Shown here: one piece after another, positions 17,317-29,358 of the stretch
How the letters are laid out: each line of letters starts with the position of its first letter
Numbering within the stretch: the first letter of the stretch is position 1
Assembly: GCF_029961155.1 (NCBI RefSeq)
Contig: NZ_JASBRH010000001.1
Coordinates: 248,001-312,000, forward strand
Direction of reading: 5' to 3'
Length of the DNA: 64,000 nt
DNA from: Pontibacterium granulatum
Lineage (GTDB): Bacteria > Pseudomonadota > Gammaproteobacteria > Pseudomonadales > Balneatricaceae
Notes under the pieces: model-generated
The model's input: the letters and a program-made list of their open reading frames with translations, nothing else
What the model was told of the DNA's origin: nothing
Database searches by the model: none
Made by a program: the position numbers and the translations under genes

Positions 17317-17637
17317 TTATGACTTGGGCGGCACCGGCATAGGGAAGCTCGTCACCACGCCCTTGGCATCGGATACCTTGGCCACCCCTTCGGTGGTCAC
17401 CTCATCAATACGCACCACTGCCTGCATCGGGATAAAGGAACTTCTCACGTCAGCAAACTGCTGTTTCAGTTTCTCTTCCCCCGGATCCACCACCAGCTCG
17501 GAGCGATTGCCGAAGACAAACTCCTCAACCTGCAGAAACCCCCACAGATCACTCTGATAAACGTGACGGGCGTACAGTTCATACACCTGATCCTGATTTA
17601 TAAATATCACCCGGTACATTCGATCATCACTGGCCAT
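17317..17637 (-). CDS. DUF1820 family protein
   Basis: A 106-residue soluble protein with the segments YRVIFINQDQVYELYARHVYQS, GFLQVEEFVFG and VVDPGEEKLKQQF, which make it a clear DUF1820 member. The family is conserved in gammaproteobacteria and usually lies next to miaB or similar housekeeping genes. Its function is unknown. The small beta-rich pattern suggests a binding protein rather than an enzyme. The ATG at 17635-17637 is used; a second in-frame ATG seven codons in is possible. Divergent from miaB. Confidence 0.85.
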   Translation of the reverse strand: MASDDRMYRVIFINQDQVYELYARHVYQSDLWGFLQVEEFVFGNRSELVVDPGEEKLKQQFADVRSSFIPMQAVVRIDEVTTEGVAKVSDAKGVVTSFPMPVPPKS

Positions 17638-17779
17638 TGGCGTTCTTCTTACCTCACTTCAAATGCTCACTGCTCGTCTCATATATGGAGGCGTTGCCAC
17701 CGTTTACAAGCTTAATCCCCACCGAAAGACTGGTTATTTTTTAGACACATTTTGGCTAGGCAGGCTCCCACCCATCCAG

Positions 17780-17785
17780 TATAAT
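17780..17785 (+). promoter_or_regulatory. -10 element (TATAAT) of the probable miaB promoter
   Basis: A perfect TATAAT lies 73 nt before the miaB ATG, with a weak -35 candidate TAGGCA (17757-17762) at 17-nt spacing. It is the only good -10 box in the divergent DUF1820/miaB interval on this strand and would drive the miaB-ybeZ-ybeY-corC-lnt run. Confidence 0.5.
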
Positions 17786-17858
17786 TCGCGGTCCTCAATA
17801 TTCCGGGCACTGACATACGCACGCCCGTTGATCATTCCGAACGAAACACAGGTGAATA

Positions 17859-19208
17859 ATGGCGAAGAAGCTGTTTATCAAAACCCATGGCTGTCAGATG
17901 AACGAGTACGACTCTGCCCGTATGGCGGATCTGTTGGGTGAAAGCCATGCCCTTGAACTGACAGACAACCAGGACGAAGCAGATGTCCTGCTGCTCAACA
18001 CCTGTTCGATTCGCGAAAAGGCGCAGGAGAAGGTGTTCCACCAGCTCGGTCGCTGGCGCAAGCTGAAAGCCGCAAACCCGGATCTGAAGATCGGTGTGGG
18101 CGGTTGTGTCGCCAGCCAGGAGGGTGATGCCATCCTCAAACGCGCACCGTACGTGGATATGATCTTTGGTCCCCAGACCTTGCACCGCCTGCCGGAGATG
18201 ATCGACGTAACCGACAACGGTGGCGTCGGCATTGTAGACGTGTCCTTCCCGGAAATTGAAAAGTTTGACCACCTGCCAGCACCGAAGGTCGAAGGCGCCG
18301 AAGCCTTTGTATCGGTGATGGAAGGCTGCTCCAAGTACTGCACCTTCTGCGTGGTGCCATACACCCGTGGTGAAGAGGTGAGTCGCCCATTAGACGACGT
18401 AATCACCGAGTGCGTCGAATTGGCCGAACAGGGCGTACGTGAAGTGAACCTGTTGGGTCAGAACGTCAATGCGTACCGTGGTGACACCCACGACGGGGAT
18501 ACTGCCGACCTGGCCGAGTTGATCCGCTGCGTGGCGGCGATCGACGGCATCGACCGTATCCGCTTCACCACCAGCCACCCGGTCGAGTTCACCGACAGCC
18601 TAATCGAGGCCTACGCCGATGTACCGGAGCTGGTCAGCTTCCTGCACCTGCCGGTTCAGAGCGGCTCCGACCGTATCCTGATGGCGATGAAACGCGGCCA
18701 CACCGCACTGGAGTACAAGTCCAAGCTGCGCCGCCTGAAGAAAGTGCGCCCGGAGATCTGCTTCTCCTCCGATTTCATCATCGGCTTCCCGGGTGAAACC
18801 GATGCAGACTTCGAAGCAACCATGAACCTGATCGCCGATGTGGGTATGGACCAGTCCTACAGCTTTATCTACAGCCGCCGCCCAGGTACGCCGGCATCCG
18901 ACCTGCCGGACGATGTGAGCGAAGAAACCAAGAAGCAACGACTTAAGATTCTACAGGACCGCATCACCCAGCAGGCAATGGCGATCAGCCGCCGCATGGT
19001 AGGCACCACTCAGCGCATCCTGGTCAACGGTTACTCCAAGAAAGATCCGGGCATGTTGTCCGGCCGCACCGAGAACAACCGTGTTGTAAACTTCCGCTGC
19101 GACAATCCTGACCTGATCGGTCATTTTGCGGATGTACAGATTGAACAAGCCTACGCTAATTCCCTGCTTGGGGAACTGGTTGGCTCAGAATTGGATCAAA
19201 TGCAGTAA
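17859..19208 (+). CDS. miaB: tRNA (i6A37) methylthiotransferase
   Basis: Radical SAM enzyme adding a 2-methylthio group to i6A37 of tRNAs reading UNN codons. The 449-residue protein has the UPF0004 domain with three cysteines ([31 protein letters not shown]) for the auxiliary cluster. The radical SAM motif [15 protein letters not shown] follows, then a C-terminal TRAM domain ending in the LVNGYSKKD and [10 protein letters not shown] region. AGGTGA precedes the ATG. First gene of the conserved miaB-ybeZ-ybeY-ybeX-lnt cluster. Confidence 0.97.
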   Translation: MAKKLFIKTHGCQMNEYDSARMADLLGESHALELTDNQDEADVLLLNTCSIREKAQEKVFHQLGRWRKLKAANPDLKIGVGGCVASQEGDAILKRAPYVDMIFGPQTLHRLPEMIDVTDNGGVGIVDVSFPEIEKFDHLPAPKVEGAEAFVSVMEGCSKYCTFCVVPYTRGEEVSRPLDDVITECVELAEQGVREVNLLGQNVNAYRGDTHDGDTADLAELIRCVAAIDGIDRIRFTTSHPVEFTDSLIEAYADVPELVSFLHLPVQSGSDRILMAMKRGHTALEYKSKLRRLKKVRPEICFSSDFIIGFPGETDADFEATMNLIADVGMDQSYSFIYSRRPGTPASDLPDDVSEETKKQRLKILQDRITQQAMAISRRMVGTTQRILVNGYSKKDPGMLSGRTENNRVVNFRCDNPDLIGHFADVQIEQAYANSLLGELVGSELDQMQ

Positions 19209-19232
19209 CTCTCACTGTATTCAGGAGATAAT

Positions 19233-20243
19233 TTGAACACATCACCTTCCATCAAGCTGGCGCTTGAGCCGGATAATCCGGAATACCTCGCCAACCTGTG
19301 CGGCCAGCTTGATGAACATATCAAAATGATCGAGCAACGCCTCGGTATCCAAATCCGCAATCGCGGTAATAACTTTCAGCTGGTAGGCGATATGGACATC
19401 ATTCGTATCGTCTCCGAAATGCTCGAAGACCTTTACGACGAAGCCAAACAAGGCAATCAACTGACCCCGGAACAGGTCCACCTGTACCTGCAGCAATCCG
19501 GTGTCGAGCAGAAGCAACAGGAGCTGGCCGAGGAAGACCGGGAAGTCAGCATCCGCACCAAAAAAGCGCTGATCCGCCCGCGTGGCCCAAACCAGCAACT
19601 TTACGTACGCTCTATCCAGACCCACGATATCAACTTCGGTATCGGCCCGGCCGGTACCGGCAAGACTTACCTGGCAGTGGCCTGTGCGGTGGAAGCACTG
19701 GAGCGTGAAGAGATCGACCGTATCCTGCTGGTGCGTCCAGCCGTGGAAGCGGGCGAAAAACTAGGCTTCCTGCCCGGTGATCTGAGCCAGAAGGTCGATC
19801 CGTACCTGCGCCCACTCTACGATGCCCTGTACGAGATGCTGGGTTTCGAGAAGGTCGGCAAACTGATCGAGCGCAACGTGATCGAAGTGGCACCGCTGGC
19901 GTACATGCGTGGTCGCACCCTGAACAACTCGTTTGTCATCCTCGACGAGAGCCAGAACACCACCCGCGAACAGATGAAGATGTTCCTGACCCGTATCGGC
20001 TTCGGCTCCACCGCCGTGATCACCGGTGACATTACCCAAGTCGACCTGCCGAAGGGCACCCTGTCAGGTCTGGTGCACGCGATGAAAGTACTGGATGGCG
20101 TGAAGGATATCGGTTTCACCCAGTTCTCAGCCAAGGACGTAGTGCGTCACCCGCTGGTACAACACATCGTCCGTGCCTACGACCGCTTTGAAAAAGTGGA
20201 ACAGGCACGGGAAGAAGCGAAGCGAAAGGAACAGGCTAAGTGA
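19233..20243 (+). CDS. ybeZ: PhoH-like ATPase (YbeZ)
   Basis: A 336-residue P-loop protein of the PhoH family with an N-terminal KH-like segment (about 15-75), Walker [14 protein letters not shown] (138-150) and Walker B-type [10 protein letters not shown]. It works with the RNase YbeY in ribosome quality control and RNA processing, according to studies of E. coli and related bacteria. The start is a TTG at 19233 preceded by AGGAG at ideal spacing. The stop overlaps the GTG of ybeY by 4 nt, so the two are translationally coupled. Confidence 0.92.
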   Translation: MNTSPSIKLALEPDNPEYLANLCGQLDEHIKMIEQRLGIQIRNRGNNFQLVGDMDIIRIVSEMLEDLYDEAKQGNQLTPEQVHLYLQQSGVEQKQQELAEEDREVSIRTKKALIRPRGPNQQLYVRSIQTHDINFGIGPAGTGKTYLAVACAVEALEREEIDRILLVRPAVEAGEKLGFLPGDLSQKVDPYLRPLYDALYEMLGFEKVGKLIERNVIEVAPLAYMRGRTLNNSFVILDESQNTTREQMKMFLTRIGFGSTAVITGDITQVDLPKGTLSGLVHAMKVLDGVKDIGFTQFSAKDVVRHPLVQHIVRAYDRFEKVEQAREEAKRKEQAK

Positions 20244-20695
20244 GCAACTTTGTAGACCTGCAGGTCGAGATTGACGACAACGATCTGCCTGACGAAGCGC
20301 AGTTCAATCAGTGGGTTGAAGCGGCGCTGACCGGCCGCAAAGATGAGGCGGAGCTATGCATCCGCCTGGTCGACCCGGAAGAGAGCCGCGAGCTGAACCA
20401 CCAGTACCGTGGCAAGGACAAGCCCACCAACGTTCTCTCCTTTCCCTTCGAGGTGCCGGACGATATTCCACTCAACCTGTTGGGTGATCTGGTGATCTGC
20501 GCCAACGTGGTGCGCCAGGAAGCAGAAGAACAACATAAACCCCTGCACAACCATTGGGCACACATGGTTGTGCACGGAACCTTGCATCTGATCGGCTACG
20601 ATCATATAAATGACGAAGACGCCGAGAAGATGGAGCAGCTGGAACGCGAAATTCTGGCCCAGCTGAGTATCCCGGACCCCTATAAGGAAATCTGA
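20240..20695 (+). CDS. ybeY: rRNA maturation endoribonuclease YbeY
   Basis: Metal-dependent single-strand endoribonuclease involved in 16S rRNA 3'-end maturation and 70S quality control. The 151-residue length is typical. The zinc-binding motif [11 protein letters not shown] supplies the three histidines, and the N-terminal half has [19 protein letters not shown] characteristic of the family. It starts with GTG overlapping the ybeZ stop (GTGA) and is followed 12 bp later by the CorC-like gene. Confidence 0.96.
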   Translation: MSNFVDLQVEIDDNDLPDEAQFNQWVEAALTGRKDEAELCIRLVDPEESRELNHQYRGKDKPTNVLSFPFEVPDDIPLNLLGDLVICANVVRQEAEEQHKPLHNHWAHMVVHGTLHLIGYDHINDEDAEKMEQLEREILAQLSIPDPYKEI

Positions 20696-20707
20696 CAGAG
20701 ACGCATT

Positions 20708-21550
20708 ATGAGCGAAGACCGAACGGGACAATCTCGTGGCTGGCTGAGCAAACTGACTCAGGCATTCAGCGATGAACCCAGAACACGAGATGATCTGTTA
20801 ACCGATCTGCGTGACGCCGCCGAAGAAAACCTCCTGGATACAGAAGCCCTGGGCATTATTGAAGGTGCCATGAACGTATCCGACAAACAGGTTCGCGACG
20901 TCATGATTCCGCGCTCCCAGATGGTCGTTGTGGAAGCCGAGCAAACCCCGCGCGAATTCTTGCCGGTGGTTATCTCCAGCGCCCACTCCCGCTTCCCTGT
21001 AATCGGCGATACTCCGGATGAAGTTTTGGGCATCCTGCTCGCCAAAGACCTCCTGCCCCTGATCCTTGAGGGTAATCTCGAACAGTTTGATATCCGTAGC
21101 AGATTGCGTGAACTGACTGTGATTCCGGAATCCAAGCGCCTTAATGTACTGTTGCAGGAGTTCCGTACCACCCGCAACCACATGGCGGTTGTGGTGGATG
21201 AGTACGGTGGCGTGGCCGGCCTGATCACCATTGAGGACGTACTGGAGCAGATCGTTGGCGAGATCGAAGATGAACACGACGTGGAAGAGGATGACGGTAA
21301 TATCCGCCCATTCTCCGATAACGGTTACATCGTCAAAGCGCTGACACCCATCGAGGACTTCAACGAGTTCTTCGACGTAGGCCTGCCCGATGACCTGTTT
21401 GATACCATCGGCGGCCTGGTGACCCAGCGATTTGGCCACCTGCCACAGAAAGATGAACAGGTTGAGCTCGACGGTTTCAGCTTCAAGGTGCTTTCAGCTG
21501 ACAACCGACGTATCCGCCTGTTGCAAGTTATTCCTAAAGCGACGGCCTGA
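20708..21550 (+). CDS. corC: CorC/HlyC-type CBS-domain protein (YbeX)
   Basis: A 280-residue cytoplasmic protein with two CBS domains (about 65-190, including VRDVMIPRSQMVVVE and VVVDEYGGVAGLITIEDVLEQIVGE) and a C-terminal CorC_HlyC transporter-associated domain. In enterobacteria it is linked to magnesium/cobalt efflux and, as YbeX, to ribosome metabolism. Its place between ybeY and lnt matches the conserved cluster. Only 3 bp separate its stop from the lnt start. Confidence 0.92.
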   Translation: MSEDRTGQSRGWLSKLTQAFSDEPRTRDDLLTDLRDAAEENLLDTEALGIIEGAMNVSDKQVRDVMIPRSQMVVVEAEQTPREFLPVVISSAHSRFPVIGDTPDEVLGILLAKDLLPLILEGNLEQFDIRSRLRELTVIPESKRLNVLLQEFRTTRNHMAVVVDEYGGVAGLITIEDVLEQIVGEIEDEHDVEEDDGNIRPFSDNGYIVKALTPIEDFNEFFDVGLPDDLFDTIGGLVTQRFGHLPQKDEQVELDGFSFKVLSADNRRIRLLQVIPKATA

Positions 21551-21553
21551 CCG

Positions 21554-23077
21554 ATGTTGACTGTGCGCCTGTTGTTGGCCCTGCTCGCCGGTGCATCAGC
21601 AACAGCTGCACTCGCGCCATTCAATCTTATCTGGCTTGCGCCCGTCGCGCCGCTGCTGCTCTACCTGATCCTGCAAAACGTCTCAACACACCAATCCCTG
21701 TTACTGGGCTGGATTTTTGGTGTGGGCTTTTTTGGGGCCGGCGCCTCCTGGGTGTTTGTCAGCATCTCGGAGCACAGCGCGACCCCACTACCAATCGCCA
21801 TCCTGCTCACCGCACTGTTTGTGATGGGTCTCGCCCTACTCTACCTGTTGCAGGCCTGGGTCTGGAAACGTTGGTTCAGCGGCAGTTGGGGAGCACTCTC
21901 ATTTATCGGCCTGTGGATACTGGGAGAATGGCTGCGCAGCTGGCTGTTTACCGGCTTTCCCTGGCTCTACCTGGGTTACGCCACACTGGATACGCCGTTG
22001 GCGGTATTGGCGCCGCTTGGCGGCGTCTGGCTCAACTCTCTGGTTGTTGCCGCCAGCGGTATTTTACTGGTGGAGCTGGTGCGTGATAGCCGCTGGAGCG
22101 CCCGTGGTAGTTACCTGATCCTGCTGACTTTACCCTGGGCGGGATTGCCATTTCTCAACCAACAGTGGACCGAAACCCGTGGCGAACCACTGACAGTCAC
22201 TCTGATCCAGGCGGATATCGATCAGGAAGCAAAGTGGGATCCACGTCACCGTGAAACCATACTCGCCCAGTACGAAGCCCTCACCCTGCCGCACAGCGGT
22301 GATGATCTGGTTATCTGGCCAGAGACGGCGATCCCGACTTTTTTCAGCCACGCGGCGCCGCAGCTGGAACGCCTGCTGCAGCAACTGGATAACGATGGCA
22401 CCACACTAATCAGTGGCCTGCCCACCTCCACACAGGATCCGGACAGTCGGCGTCGTCTCTACCACAACAGCCTGGCGGTACTGAGCAACGGATCCGGCAT
22501 ATACCACAAACAACGCCTGGTACCGTTTGGCGAGTATGTTCCGCTGGAGGACTACCTCCGTGGCACACTGGAATTCTTTAACCTGCCAATGTCGAGTTTC
22601 AGTCTACCCCAGCAGGCGCAACCACTGCTGGCAGTGAACGGTCACAAGCTCTCAGCGGCTATCTGTTATGAGATCGCCTATCCGGAACTGGTCCGCCTTG
22701 GCGGCCAGCAAGCCGATATCATCCTAACCGTGTCAAACGACACCTGGTTTGGCCGCTCGATCGCACCGGCGCAACATATGCAGATTGCCCGCATGCGCGC
22801 CCTGGAGAACCAGCGCTGGATTATCCGCGGCACCAACAACGGTATTTCCGGTTTTATTGATCCAGCAGGCAAGGTGGTTGAACAGGCGCCGCGTTATACA
22901 CAGGCGACCCTGAGCGGCAGCGTGCAGGCCCGCCACGGCCTGACACCTTATCAGCAATACGGTAGCTGGCCCGTACTCGGACTGGCGCTGCTGTTCAGCG
23001 TAATGGGATTAGGAAACCGCAAACACGACACGATTAACGATAACGCCCCGGGACTTCGTCTAAGTCCTCGTCGCTGA
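21554..23077 (+). CDS. lnt: Apolipoprotein N-acyltransferase
   Basis: Inner-membrane enzyme that adds the third acyl chain to the N-terminal Cys of lipoproteins. The 507-residue protein has six to seven membrane segments in residues 1-200 and a periplasmic nitrilase-like domain with the catalytic triad visible as E257 (VIWPETAIP), K319 (YHKQRLVPFGEY) and C371 (AAICYEIAYPE). One more membrane helix lies near the C-terminus (about 470-490). Last gene of the miaB cluster; a hairpin follows the stop. Substrate lipoproteins in this window include LptE, RlpA, MltB and the small cytochrome. Confidence 0.96.
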   Translation: MLTVRLLLALLAGASATAALAPFNLIWLAPVAPLLLYLILQNVSTHQSLLLGWIFGVGFFGAGASWVFVSISEHSATPLPIAILLTALFVMGLALLYLLQAWVWKRWFSGSWGALSFIGLWILGEWLRSWLFTGFPWLYLGYATLDTPLAVLAPLGGVWLNSLVVAASGILLVELVRDSRWSARGSYLILLTLPWAGLPFLNQQWTETRGEPLTVTLIQADIDQEAKWDPRHRETILAQYEALTLPHSGDDLVIWPETAIPTFFSHAAPQLERLLQQLDNDGTTLISGLPTSTQDPDSRRRLYHNSLAVLSNGSGIYHKQRLVPFGEYVPLEDYLRGTLEFFNLPMSSFSLPQQAQPLLAVNGHKLSAAICYEIAYPELVRLGGQQADIILTVSNDTWFGRSIAPAQHMQIARMRALENQRWIIRGTNNGISGFIDPAGKVVEQAPRYTQATLSGSVQARHGLTPYQQYGSWPVLGLALLFSVMGLGNRKHDTINDNAPGLRLSPRR

Positions 23078-23099
23078 TCACTTCAGAAGAAACTAACTG

Positions 23100-23122
23100 A
23101 ACCGACAGCGTCTGTGTCGGTT
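23100..23122. terminator. Hairpin terminator candidate after lnt
   Basis: AACCGACA and TGTCGGTT form a perfect 8-bp stem with a 7-nt loop between the convergent lnt and ybeL genes. The T-tract is short (TTTAT), so efficiency is uncertain. Confidence 0.5.
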
Positions 23123-23233
23123 TATCGGTTCCGGCATAGAGCCCCGCGCTGCAGCAGTGGAGTTCAACACCAGTGCTGAGCACACACTTGTTTTTATTGT
23201 CTGATCGCATCAACATATTCCGGGCGACAGGGC

Positions 23234-23785
23234 CTAAGCTTCGTCCTGCTGCCACGGCTGAGAGATACGCCGGAAAAAACGACCGTGACATGATTCACAC
23301 TCGCCAATCTGCGCAGTCTGAGTAAGCACCTGAGTGGCTTCGCAATTGAGGCACTGCAGCGTACCCGCAGTCGCTAGCTCACCGGCAATATACTCATCAT
23401 CACCGTGCTCCAGGCGTTCACGCAGTTCTTCCTGCTGGATCCGGGTTTTGTCTGCCAGCCCCATCAGCATTTTTTTCATGCGGTCTTCGAGGATGTTGAG
23501 GTCGAAATGCAACCAGGCAGCGATCCCCTCGCCGGTTTCGTGGGCGTAGAAGCCGAGCTGCTTCATATCCCGCTTGATATAGGCCTTCATCAGCTCCATC
23601 TCGTCGCGGGTCATCTCCTCCGCAGTCAGCTCCACTTCAACCGCTTCCTCGATTTTCTCCTGCAGATAATCCCAGGAAGTCGCTTCCGCATCGGACAGGT
23701 TTTTATGCAACCGGGCCATCACACGGTTATAGGCATTGATTCCCTGAGCCGAATCTTCACGGCGATCACTATCTTTATCGGTCAT
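23234..23785 (-). CDS. Zinc-ribbon-containing protein (YbeL/DUF1451 family)
   Basis: A 183-residue protein of the YbeL family. The N-terminal two-thirds are charged and helical (for example EKIEEAVEVELTAEEMTRDE and EERERLEHG-like segments). The C-terminus carries a zinc ribbon with CLNCEATQVL and CESCHGRFFRRI. The ATG at 23783-23785 is chosen because GGGAG lies 7-8 nt upstream; an ATG five codons earlier lacks a site. As in E. coli, it is transcribed divergently from leuS. Molecular function is unknown. Confidence 0.83.
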   Translation of the reverse strand: MTDKDSDRREDSAQGINAYNRVMARLHKNLSDAEATSWDYLQEKIEEAVEVELTAEEMTRDEMELMKAYIKRDMKQLGFYAHETGEGIAAWLHFDLNILEDRMKKMLMGLADKTRIQQEELRERLEHGDDEYIAGELATAGTLQCLNCEATQVLTQTAQIGECESCHGRFFRRISQPWQQDEA

Positions 23786-23869
23786 ATGATGCACTCCCAT
23801 CGGTGAAACTCTGTTGGCTCTACTTCATATATTGTATGCTATGCACCATAACTCAAACTTTCCATATGA

Positions 23870-26524
<2,655 letters not shown>

Positions 26525-26546
26525 GAAGTGGATAAAGGAGCATCCC

Positions 26547-27053
26547 ATGGCCCTGCAACTGAATGTAAAACCGCTGCTGGCGATTACGCTGGCATTTACC
26601 CTGTCGCTGCTGTCTGCCTGCGGGTTTCATTTGCGCGGTGCCGTGGATGTATCCGCCGACAAACTGCTGTTGAGCCTGCAGGATGAGCGCGCGGGTGAAC
26701 GACTTAGCCGTTCCCTGAAGCGCAGCCTGCAGGACAACGGTGTCCAGCTGACTGCCGATGCGCCGTATAACCTGAAGATCGACAAATCCCGCTTCTCGCG
26801 TGAGTCGGTCTCTCTGGACAGTAGCGCCCGCGTGGACGAATACTCCCTGACCCTGACCGTGAATTACACCCTGCACTCCCTGAAGTCAGATCTGACGAAA
26901 ACCGAGTCGGCTATCATCGAGCGAGTGTATACCTACGATGCAGACGATGCTGCCGCTAAGGATGAGCAGGAAACCCTGCTGCGTAACGAGATGTACGACG
27001 CTATGGCAACCCGTATCATCCGCAGCTACATGGCATTTGACAGCAAGAAATGA
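26547..27053 (+). CDS. lptE: LPS-assembly lipoprotein LptE
   Basis: Outer-membrane lipoprotein that plugs the LptD barrel and takes part in LPS export. The 168-residue precursor has a signal peptide with lipobox LLSAC (Cys about residue 25) followed by GFHLRG, the near-invariant start of mature LptE (RlpB). The ATG at 26547 has AAAGGAG 6-7 nt upstream. It overlaps holA by 4 nt (ATGA). Position between leuS and holA is conserved across gammaproteobacteria. Confidence 0.95.
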   Translation: MALQLNVKPLLAITLAFTLSLLSACGFHLRGAVDVSADKLLLSLQDERAGERLSRSLKRSLQDNGVQLTADAPYNLKIDKSRFSRESVSLDSSARVDEYSLTLTVNYTLHSLKSDLTKTESAIIERVYTYDADDAAAKDEQETLLRNEMYDAMATRIIRSYMAFDSKK

Positions 27054-28069
27054 AGCTAAAACAGGAGCAGCTCGCCAGCCGATTGAAAGGCGAGGTTTCC
27101 CCCGTCTACCTGATCACCGGTGACGAGCCTTTGCTCTCTGAAGAGAGCTGCGACATGCTCCGCTGCTATTTCCGCCAGCAGGGCTTCACCGAACGGGAAG
27201 TTCTGCATGTGGAAACCGGTTTTAAATGGGAATACCTGCTAGAGTGCGCCAACGCCCTCTCCCTTTTTGCCGACAAGAAGATCATCGAACTGCGCCTGGG
27301 CAACAGCAAGCTGAACAAGCAGTCGAGTGAGATTCTGCGCCAGTACCTGGCGTCCCCCTCCCCGGACAACGTCCTGCTTTTGATAGCGGACAAGATGGAC
27401 GGCGCAAGCAAGAAGTCCGCCTGGTTCAAAGCCATTGACCAAAGCGGCATAATCGTTGAACTCTGGCCGATTGAACCCAATCAGCTTCCCACCTGGATCC
27501 GCCAACGTGCCGCCCAGATTGAACTGCAGCTGGAGGACGATGCCGTCAGCCTGCTAGTCGACCGTATCGAAGGCAACCTGCTGGCTGCTAAACAGGAGCT
27601 GCAGAAACTACTCCTGCTCTACCCGGATAAACCGGTCAGCGCCGATGACGTGATCGAAGCCGTGACCGACAGCTCCCGCTACGATATCTACGGACTGACG
27701 GAAGCCGCCCTGCTGGGCCAGGCCGATCGTTGTCACAAGATCCTGCAGGTTCTGCACCAAGACGGTACGGAAGCAGCCATCGTACTTTGGGCACTGGTAC
27801 GCGAAGTCCGTGCGCTCTATAACATTCAGTTGGGCCAGTCTGGCGGTATGAGCTTTGACGCCGTATGCCAGCGAGAGAAGATTTGGGGTAAACGCAAACC
27901 CCAGCTTGGCCGCGCTTCCCAGCGCCTGCGTCGCTCGGTTTTGGAAAAGCTGCTGCAAGAATGTGGTGCGGTTGACCGGATTGTGAAAGGCGCACAGACG
28001 GGTGACCCCTGGGTGAATCTCGCCAGCATCTGTTTGACCCTTGCGGGTGTCACTCTGCCCATTTCTTAA
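27050..28069 (+). CDS. holA: DNA polymerase III delta subunit
   Basis: Clamp-loader wrench subunit that opens the beta sliding clamp. The 339-residue length is typical. The N-terminal segment MKLKQEQLASRLKGEVSPVYLITGDEPLLSEE matches HolA, with VYLITGDEPLL as the family hallmark. Domain III is the helical C-terminal part with residual SRYDIYGLTEAALLG. No functional Walker motifs are expected or seen. Translationally coupled to lptE. The putative psi subunit at about 6 kb would be part of the same clamp-loader complex. Confidence 0.96.
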   Translation: MKLKQEQLASRLKGEVSPVYLITGDEPLLSEESCDMLRCYFRQQGFTEREVLHVETGFKWEYLLECANALSLFADKKIIELRLGNSKLNKQSSEILRQYLASPSPDNVLLLIADKMDGASKKSAWFKAIDQSGIIVELWPIEPNQLPTWIRQRAAQIELQLEDDAVSLLVDRIEGNLLAAKQELQKLLLLYPDKPVSADDVIEAVTDSSRYDIYGLTEAALLGQADRCHKILQVLHQDGTEAAIVLWALVREVRALYNIQLGQSGGMSFDAVCQREKIWGKRKPQLGRASQRLRRSVLEKLLQECGAVDRIVKGAQTGDPWVNLASICLTLAGVTLPIS

Positions 28070-28129
28070 CTATCATGTAATTCTAATGCGTCTTAACGCG
28101 ACACACGGATTGCAAAGGAAAGGCTTCCC

Positions 28130-28462
28130 ATGCGCACAATAGCATTGCTAGTGGCCTGCCTGAGTCTGGCCATCACCGGCTGTGAACAGAAATTTGATCC
28201 TGCACGCCTGAAAAAAGGCGATGAACTCTACGAGTATTATTGTATCGGCTGTCATACAAACCGTGGCCTGGGCCCCTATCTGGAAAACCTACCCATTACC
28301 GAAAATAGCCTCAAAGATTACCAGATCATGCTGATGATCAAATATGGCTACTACGACTCGCACTCGATGCCCACCTTTGACAACCTCAGTGCGGAACAGG
28401 CAGAGGCTGTCTCTTCTTACACGGTACAGAAGCGCCAAGAACAACGTAATGCCCAAGAATAA
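28130..28462 (+). CDS. Small lipoprotein c-type cytochrome
   Basis: A 110-residue protein with a lipoprotein signal peptide (lipobox ITGC, Cys18), a single haem-binding motif CIGCH (residues 38-42) and a likely axial Met80 in HSMPTF. It would be a membrane-anchored monohaem cytochrome c facing the periplasm. Spacing from CxxCH to the Met and the NLSAEQAEAVSSY helix are typical of class I cytochromes. AAAGGAAAG lies about 10 nt before the ATG. It follows holA after 60 bp but is functionally unrelated. Electron partners are not encoded nearby. Confidence 0.85.
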   Translation: MRTIALLVACLSLAITGCEQKFDPARLKKGDELYEYYCIGCHTNRGLGPYLENLPITENSLKDYQIMLMIKYGYYDSHSMPTFDNLSAEQAEAVSSYTVQKRQEQRNAQE

Positions 28463-28532
28463 GCACGCGGGCAATTATTGAGCAGTCAGCCACAGCCCCG
28501 TATTCTGCTGCTCCCGGCACGTTACCCTAAGC

Positions 28533-28774
28533 TTTTCCACAATTTTGCCCCCAGATTTCCTGTATAACCGTTGTCATGAAAATGTTGATAACCGTGCGGA
28601 TACTCACAATATTTTTTTATAAATCTATTGACAATTCACATCCCACAAAAAGTTAGTCACACAGCACAGAAATAGTACGCCGAGCCCAACCCCTTATAAA
28701 CCGGGGCTTACAGACAGATACACCAAGCCTATACCCGGTTTACCCCCAGAGTTATCAACAGATTCTGTGAATAA
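28533..28774. promoter_or_regulatory. Cluster of four DnaA-box-like nonamers in a gene-free stretch
   Basis: The 379-bp gap between the cytochrome and osmC holds TTTTCCACA (28533-28541), TGTTGATAA (28583-28591), TTATCAACA (28752-28760) and TGTGAATAA (28766-28774). Two match TTWTNCACA exactly and two differ from TTATCCACA at one base. An AT-rich tract (about 28609-28635) lies among them. The surrounding genes are not those of a typical oriC. It could be a DnaA-titrating or DnaA-reactivating site, or chance. No gene was found in the gap. Confidence 0.35.
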
Positions 28775-28792
28775 CCCAAAAGTAAGACAACA

Positions 28793-28825
28793 GGCATAAA
28801 AAAACCGACGTTATGCCGGTTTTTT
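28793..28825. terminator. Intrinsic terminator between the cytochrome and osmC genes
   Basis: GGCATAA (28793-28799) pairs with TTATGCC (28811-28817), followed by GGTTTTTT on the plus strand. Alternatively the A-run, CCG and CGG-T-run arms pair to give a bidirectional structure that also ends the minus-strand osmC transcript. Confidence 0.7.
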
Positions 28826-28841
28826 ATACAGCCAGTTCCAC

Positions 28842-29279
28842 TTATACCAACAGGTGATCCACGTGCGTTTCCAACTTGATGTTGTCGTGCAGCGGGCAGC
28901 GATCACACACTGCATCCAGAAAAGCTTTCTTCTCTTCTTCAGACAGGTCTGCATCGATGCTCGCGCCGACAGAGATGGTCTGAAAGCCTACACGGTCATC
29001 CGTATCCTTACCCAACAGGCCAGCCGGGTTCAATGTGGCATCGACCTTCAGTTCCATCCCACGAAACTCGATCTTCTGTTGCATTGCGGCGATACGGGCG
29101 ATGCTGGCAATACAACCGGCCAGGGAGAACAGGAAGTATTCCAGCGGGGTTGGCCCCTCGTTGCTCCCCCCCGCATTAACCGGCTGATCGATCACAACCT
29201 TGTGATCACGGATATCAGCATACACAGCAGCGCTGCCAGCCATATTTGCAGTTACGGAAAGGGTCTTCAGTGCGGACAT
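28842..29279 (-). CDS. OsmC/Ohr-family peroxidase-like protein
   Basis: A 145-residue OsmC-fold protein. The family uses paired cysteines to reduce organic hydroperoxides. Here the first Cys is in FSLAGCIASI (C56), and DAVCDRCPLHDNI (C125, C128) provides the second site. The CPLHDN pattern is typical of the YhfA-like OsmC branch rather than classical Ohr, so peroxidase activity is inferred only. The ATG at 29277-29279 is preferred over an upstream GTG because GAGG lies 8 nt before it. Monocistronic, ended by the terminator at about 28.8 kb. Confidence 0.83.
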   Translation of the reverse strand: MSALKTLSVTANMAGSAAVYADIRDHKVVIDQPVNAGGSNEGPTPLEYFLFSLAGCIASIARIAAMQQKIEFRGMELKVDATLNPAGLLGKDTDDRVGFQTISVGASIDADLSEEEKKAFLDAVCDRCPLHDNIKLETHVDHLLV

Positions 29280-29358
29280 GTTAAACACCTCTAATTAAGT
29301 TTTTGCTAATGTAATTAGAAGCCCTGCTCTCTGCAACTGCAGGTACCTAAATCTGAAC

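Noticed and set aside
28463-28841. Replication origin (oriC) at the DnaA-box cluster
   Set aside because: No dnaA, dnaN, gidA/mnmG or rpmH nearby and too few boxes with a proper DUE arrangement to call an origin; kept only as a regulatory-site candidate.
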